Part shown: positions 34,854 to 38,183 of the stretch, in pieces
Position numbering within the stretch: the stretch's first letter is position 1
How the letters are laid out: the number at the start of each line of letters is the position of its first letter
NCBI GenBank assembly: GCA_009885995.1
Contig: VFJQ01000043.1
Location: forward strand, 1 to 38,183
Source: Verrucomicrobiota bacterium
Lineage (GTDB): Bacteria; Verrucomicrobiota; Verrucomicrobiia; Chthoniobacterales; Chthoniobacteraceae
Length of the DNA stretch: 38,183 nucleotides
Direction of reading: 5' to 3'
The notes under the pieces: generated by a model
Told to the model about the DNA's origin: nothing
The model's input: only the letters and a program-made list of their open reading frames with translations
The model's database searches: none
Made by a program: the position numbers and the translations under genes

Positions 34854-35396
34854 ATGGTCGAAGACATCGAGACGATCCTTTTCCACGAACAAACCATCCT
34901 CAGTCGCCTCGACGAACTCGCGGCGCAGCTCACCGAAGACTACCGCGACAAGGAACTCACCGTTGTCGCCGTGCTCAATGGCTCGGTCATGTTCCTCGCC
35001 GACCTGCTCCGCCGCATCCCGCTGCCGCTGAAGATCGATGCGCTCAGCGTCTCCAGCTACCACGGCGGCACCGAGAGCACGGGCACCGTCACCTTCCACC
35101 AGGACAAGCTGCCCGACATCGACGGTCGCCATGTGCTCGTGCTCGACGACATCCTCGACACCGGCCTCACGCTTCACGCGATCTGCGAGAAACTGCGCCG
35201 CGAGTGCCGCCCGCTCAGCGTCGAATGCTGCGTGCTGCTCACCAAGCGCAAGGGCCGCGCTGCCGAAGCCGAGGCGAAATATGCGGGCTTCGAGATCGGC
35301 GATGAATTCGTCGTCGGCTACGGGCTCGACTACGACGAGCGCTATCGCAATCTGCCCTTCGTCGGCGTGCTGAGGCGCGAGGTTTTCGGCGGCTAG
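34854..35396 (+). CDS. hpt: Hypoxanthine phosphoribosyltransferase
   Basis: A 180-residue purine salvage enzyme converting hypoxanthine or guanine with PRPP to IMP or GMP. It has VVAVLNGSVMFLADLLRRI, SVSSYHGGTESTGTV (flexible loop), the PRPP-binding motif HVLVLDDILDTGLTL and the C-terminal DEFVVGYGLDYDERYRNLPF, which binds the base. The start at 34854 (MVEDIETILF) is preferred; the frame opens earlier at 34725 but that stretch has no HPRT-like sequence. It sits between minus-strand catabolic genes and shares the CTAG stop overlap with the aldolase gene (35393-35396). Confidence 0.95.
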   Translation: MVEDIETILFHEQTILSRLDELAAQLTEDYRDKELTVVAVLNGSVMFLADLLRRIPLPLKIDALSVSSYHGGTESTGTVTFHQDKLPDIDGRHVLVLDDILDTGLTLHAICEKLRRECRPLSVECCVLLTKRKGRAAEAEAKYAGFEIGDEFVVGYGLDYDERYRNLPFVGVLRREVFGG

Positions 35397-36478
35397 GCGA
35401 ACCCCGGCACACCGAGCTTCGCCGCCATGCGCCGCGCGCGCCGGAGCGCCTCGTCCATTCGCTCCGCTTCGTCCGCGCCGCGCACATCGGCGCACGCGGG
35501 GTGCGGCTCCGGCGCGGCGATCACGCCGAGCGCGTGGAGCACGTGCGCGGTGCTGTGCTTGTAGGCCGCGGCGCTTCCCCGCGCATCGAGCCGGAAGACC
35601 GCGTCCTCGAGCGATTGGATGGCCTCGAAGAGCTTGTAAACGCGCGTGTCGAAACTGTCCGTGAGCCACATCGCCTTCGCCGCGCAGATGAGCGGCGCCG
35701 CGCTCGACGCCGCGCCGATAAGCAGTGGCAGGCCGAGCTTGATCGCCGTCGCGATGCCGAAGTCGTCGCCGCTGTGCGGTGCGAAATCGAGGCCGAGATC
35801 TCGCGTCATCGCCGCCCAATAGAGAAAGTGCGGCTCGTCGAGCGTGGAGATTTTTCCGCCGACAAACTTCGGATGCTGCGCGAGCTGCCACAGCAGCCAC
35901 GGTTCGTAGGGCGTCGCCCACGGCACGAAGGCCGGCTCCAGCGCATGAACGATCCCCGGCCGCACGAGCCATTCGGCGATTTCAAAATACGCGTCGCGCC
36001 GCCGCTCGGGATCGAGCGCGTTCAGCCCGCGCGAGGTCATCAGCATCACCTCGCAGTTCTCGTGCTGCTGCGCGAGGTCGAGCAGCGGGCGGTAGCGCTC
36101 GGGCTTGAATGCGGCGTCGTTCTCGTGCCCCCGCGCGGTCACGCCGGCGATGAATTTCGTCGTCGGAAACTCCGCGCGAAACCGCCGCAGCACCTCGGCG
36201 TAAAGCGCATCGTCGAGCTCGAAGATGTAGCCCGTGTCGGCATTCAGCACGCACACGAACTCGACGCCGTAGTGCTCCGCCGCCGTCATCATCCAGCGGA
36301 CGCCTTTCGCGAAGCTCTCCCAGTCCGGTTTCCGGTCGCGGAACGGGAGGAGCACCGCCGAGCACAGGCGCGCCTTCGTCGTGTGATCGACGAGCGCCTC
36401 TTCAGCGGTCCACGCCCATTTGGTTTCGCGCCAGGTCGTGTGCGGAGTGAGGTCGCGCGGATCGGAGATCACGTTCAT
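35393..36478 (-). CDS. Dihydrodipicolinate synthase (DapA) superfamily aldolase/lyase-like protein
   Basis: A 361-residue TIM-barrel protein distantly like the DapA/N-acetylneuraminate lyase group. It has CSAVLLPFRDRKPDWESFAK (the TPF start region, though altered), FVCVLNADTGYIFELDD (in place of the usual GTTGE loop), KFIAGVTARG, and KFVGGKISTLDEPHFLY with K209 as the candidate Schiff-base lysine. Because the first loop is divergent and the C-terminus long, it is not a DapA of lysine synthesis. It is better treated as a lyase or aldolase of unknown substrate. It is translated after the Old Yellow Enzyme gene (ATGA overlap, 36475-36478), so the two should act in one pathway. Confidence 0.83.
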   Translation of the reverse strand: MNVISDPRDLTPHTTWRETKWAWTAEEALVDHTTKARLCSAVLLPFRDRKPDWESFAKGVRWMMTAAEHYGVEFVCVLNADTGYIFELDDALYAEVLRRFRAEFPTTKFIAGVTARGHENDAAFKPERYRPLLDLAQQHENCEVMLMTSRGLNALDPERRRDAYFEIAEWLVRPGIVHALEPAFVPWATPYEPWLLWQLAQHPKFVGGKISTLDEPHFLYWAAMTRDLGLDFAPHSGDDFGIATAIKLGLPLLIGAASSAAPLICAAKAMWLTDSFDTRVYKLFEAIQSLEDAVFRLDARGSAAAYKHSTAHVLHALGVIAAPEPHPACADVRGADEAERMDEALRRARRMAAKLGVPGFA

Positions 36479-37956
36479 GTGCCGATGGATTTCTTGAGCG
36501 CCTTGAGCTGCGCGAACTCAGGCCGGTTCGTGTAAAACTTGTCGAGCGGGTAGCAGCCGCTGATCAGCCCGTTCCGCGGCGCGGTCGTGCATTCGCTGAA
36601 CGTGCGGCAGATGAATTTCTTCTCCGGCACGCGCCCGGCAGCCGCATCGGTGAGCATCGCGGGATAAGACAGCACGAGGCGCCCGATGCCGATGCCGTCC
36701 GCCCAGCCCTCACGCAGGACCGCCTGCGCGACGTGCGGCAGGTATTCCTGCAGATACGTGTAGCCCGAGCCGATAATGAACATGTCCTTCGGCGCTCGTG
36801 CACGAATCTCGCGCACCGCTTGCACCTGTGCCGCCACGTCGATGAGCGGGTCGTAGGCAGGCTGGTATCCATCACTCGGCGGGAAAGCCGCGGGCCGCTG
36901 CAAGTGCGGCGTGTAGTAAGGCGAGCCGGCGGTCGTGTTGAGCACCTTGATGTCGAGTTCGCCGCACAGCGCGACGAAGGCGAACGTCTCGGTGAGATCG
37001 ATCTGCGTCGGATCGTCCGCATTCACGCCGAAGCCGTAGCGATACGACTGGCCCGTGGAGAATTCCTCCGGGATGCCCGGCCCGAGTTTGCCCGGCTGCG
37101 ACAGCGCGGGATCGGGCCGGTGCGGCACTTTATCAAAGCAGCTCAGCCGCACGCCAAAATCGATCGGGTTCCCATCCGCGCGGATTCCTGCGACGATCTC
37201 GCGCAAGATGCGCGTGCGATTCTCGAAGCTGCCGCCGTATTTGCCGGGCCGCGTGTGCGCGCCGAGGAACTCGTGCAGCAGGTAGCCGTGGCAATGCTTG
37301 AGATCGACGAAGTCCGCGCCCGCTTCCCACGCGATCCGCCCGGCGCGCACGTAGTCGCCGATGAGCGCGTCGATCTCCGCATCGGTGAAGACCTGCGCAT
37401 CGCTTGTCACGTTGAACTTCGGATCGAGGATCGGGTGCCGGAAGGCGACGCGCGACTCCCATCGCTTCTTGTCGTTTGGGCGGCAGAAGCGGCCCGAGTG
37501 CGTGAGCTGAAATCCGATCACGAGATCGTCGGTCGTGCCGTGGTGTTCCGCGTGCGCGACTTTCAAGATGCCAACGAGTTCCGCGATGCCCGCCTTGTTC
37601 TGCTCGTTGATGATGAGCTGGTTCGGGTTCGCGCGCCCGTCGGGCCGCACCGCCATCGCTTCACCGCCGCAGATCATCTTCGCACCGCTCTCGCCGAAGC
37701 GCTGCCAGCGCCGCCGCATCTCGTCGCTCAGGCCGCCCGTCGTCGTGCCATCCCAGCCTTCCATCGGGTGAATGACGATGCGATTGCCCGGGCGCTTGCC
37801 GTTGATGGTGATGTCCGCGGGCCGCGCCAGCGGGGAATCCTGAGCCGCGATCGCATCGTCGCATGGTAGCTCGATGCCGAGCGAAGCGCAGTGCGCGCGG
37901 AAGTCGGCGGCAGTTTTGAATGAGGCGATGCGGACGGCTTTGAAAGGATCAGGCAT
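36475..37956 (-). CDS. NADH:flavin oxidoreductase, Old Yellow Enzyme family
   Basis: A 493-residue FMN-dependent oxidoreductase. The OYE barrel is shown by NRIVIHPMEGWDGTTTGGLS, GFQLTHSGRFCRPND, FVDLKHCHGYLLHEFLGAHT, RPGKYGGSFENRTRILREI and IGIGRLVLSYPAM. The C-terminus has ICRTFSECTTAPRNGLISGC (C-x5-C-x10-C), spaced differently from the iron-sulfur cluster of 2,4-dienoyl-CoA reductase, and there is no second flavin domain. It probably reduces an activated double bond or oxidises the reverse. The start at 37956 (MPDPFKAVRIASF) is preferred; a further upstream ATG adds MFRRST. It leads a two-gene unit with the DapA-like gene. Confidence 0.9.
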   Translation of the reverse strand: MPDPFKAVRIASFKTAADFRAHCASLGIELPCDDAIAAQDSPLARPADITINGKRPGNRIVIHPMEGWDGTTTGGLSDEMRRRWQRFGESGAKMICGGEAMAVRPDGRANPNQLIINEQNKAGIAELVGILKVAHAEHHGTTDDLVIGFQLTHSGRFCRPNDKKRWESRVAFRHPILDPKFNVTSDAQVFTDAEIDALIGDYVRAGRIAWEAGADFVDLKHCHGYLLHEFLGAHTRPGKYGGSFENRTRILREIVAGIRADGNPIDFGVRLSCFDKVPHRPDPALSQPGKLGPGIPEEFSTGQSYRYGFGVNADDPTQIDLTETFAFVALCGELDIKVLNTTAGSPYYTPHLQRPAAFPPSDGYQPAYDPLIDVAAQVQAVREIRARAPKDMFIIGSGYTYLQEYLPHVAQAVLREGWADGIGIGRLVLSYPAMLTDAAAGRVPEKKFICRTFSECTTAPRNGLISGCYPLDKFYTNRPEFAQLKALKKSIGT

Positions 37957-38183
37957 GGTGGAGCGCCGGAACATTCCGGCAAAGAAGAGCCCCGGAAAAA
38001 CAGCGCTTTCCGATGCTCATCAACTGATTTCCCGATCGCGCGGCAGCGCCGCCGATCGCGCACGCGCGCCGCGTCTAGTGTAGTGCTTCGCAATAAGTGT
38101 AACGTGCGTCTTTTCTGGAGGGGCGGGAGTGGCGAGAGTAGAAGGATGCGCATCGCTCGTTCTCCTGCACCGTCGGTCGAAGA
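37957..38183. other. Intergenic region upstream of the Old Yellow Enzyme gene
   Basis: No convincing gene. This is the longest non-coding stretch (227 bases) in the window and should hold the promoter of the minus-strand oxidoreductase/aldolase unit. A TACACT (minus strand, near 38080) is a possible -10, but no well-spaced -35 is visible. An ATG at 38148 on the plus strand opens a frame (MRIARSPAPSVE) that runs off the window; it cannot be judged. Confidence 0.5.

Noticed and set aside
37728..38153. Minus-strand frame beginning MRILLLSPLPP, like the start of a glycosyltransferase
   Set aside because: After the first dozen residues it loses any resemblance and overlaps the start of the Old Yellow Enzyme gene in another frame.

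Overview
The window is about 38 kb of GC-rich, gene-dense bacterial chromosome. It has roughly 37 protein genes, no rRNA, tRNA or CRISPR array that I can see, and no gene-free stretch above 300 bases. The best guess for the source is a Verrucomicrobiota bacterium, probably Chthoniobacter/Spartobacteria-like. The reasons are: a secreted beta-helix protein with an N-terminal LLESRIAPA motif; a planctomycete-type cytochrome c domain joined to an FGE-sulfatase (SUMF1) domain; a TIGR03032-like protein; LPS export and heptosyltransferase-like genes (so a Gram-negative envelope); and an FtsB/DivIC-like division protein next to enolase. This assignment is inference, since there is no rRNA to confirm it.

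Layout. 1-556 (-) is the N-terminal part of a type I restriction-modification methyltransferase that runs off the window. 685-6665 (+) holds a secreted protein of unknown function, a secreted tandem alpha/beta-hydrolase, an M20 dipeptidase and a polytopic membrane protein. 6662-9501 (-) is eno, an ftsB-like gene and prfB, the last with an intact programmed +1 frameshift. 9669-11314 (+) has a fusion of ribose-5-phosphate isomerase B with a hotdog thioesterase, then a HEAT-like DNA alkylation repair protein. 11317-12753 (-) is the cytochrome c/FGE-sulfatase protein. 12866-14269 (+) has a cysteine-cluster protein and a membrane PIN/TRAM protein. fdhD (-) and a UvrD/PcrA-type helicase (+) follow.

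17252-29185 is one continuous minus-strand array of 14 genes, almost all joined by 4-base or 1-base stop/start overlaps or gaps of a few bases. In transcription order it holds a GT4 glycosyltransferase, a heptosyltransferase-like GT9, an MsbA-type exporter, a small secreted protein, a GalT-like nucleotidyltransferase, acylphosphatase, an ABC-2 ATPase and permease, a TPR membrane protein, a metallophosphoesterase, a second GT9, two paralogous secreted DUF4412-like proteins and Maf. Together with the divergent WaaG-like GT4 at 29198 it looks like an envelope/LPS core locus with housekeeping genes attached.

30280-37956 holds a TIGR03032-like protein (-), the large beta-helix/collagen-like surface protein (+), a xylose-isomerase-like TIM-barrel protein (-), hpt (+), and a two-gene unit of a DapA-like aldolase and an Old Yellow Enzyme family oxidoreductase (-). 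The last three minus-strand enzymes may form an uncharacterised catabolic route.

The most unusual signals are structured repeats, some inside reading frames. A 25-nt near-perfect inverted repeat sits in the inter-domain linker of the GT9 at 27000-27947. Heptameric G-rich repeats lie inside two genes (about 5117-5190 and 27289-27329). A two-hairpin element at 17181-17257 fills the whole spacer between two convergent genes and supplies the maf stop codon. Two enzymes have lost the expected catalytic residue (the first hydrolase domain near 2232, and the GalT-like nucleophile at about 24204-24206).
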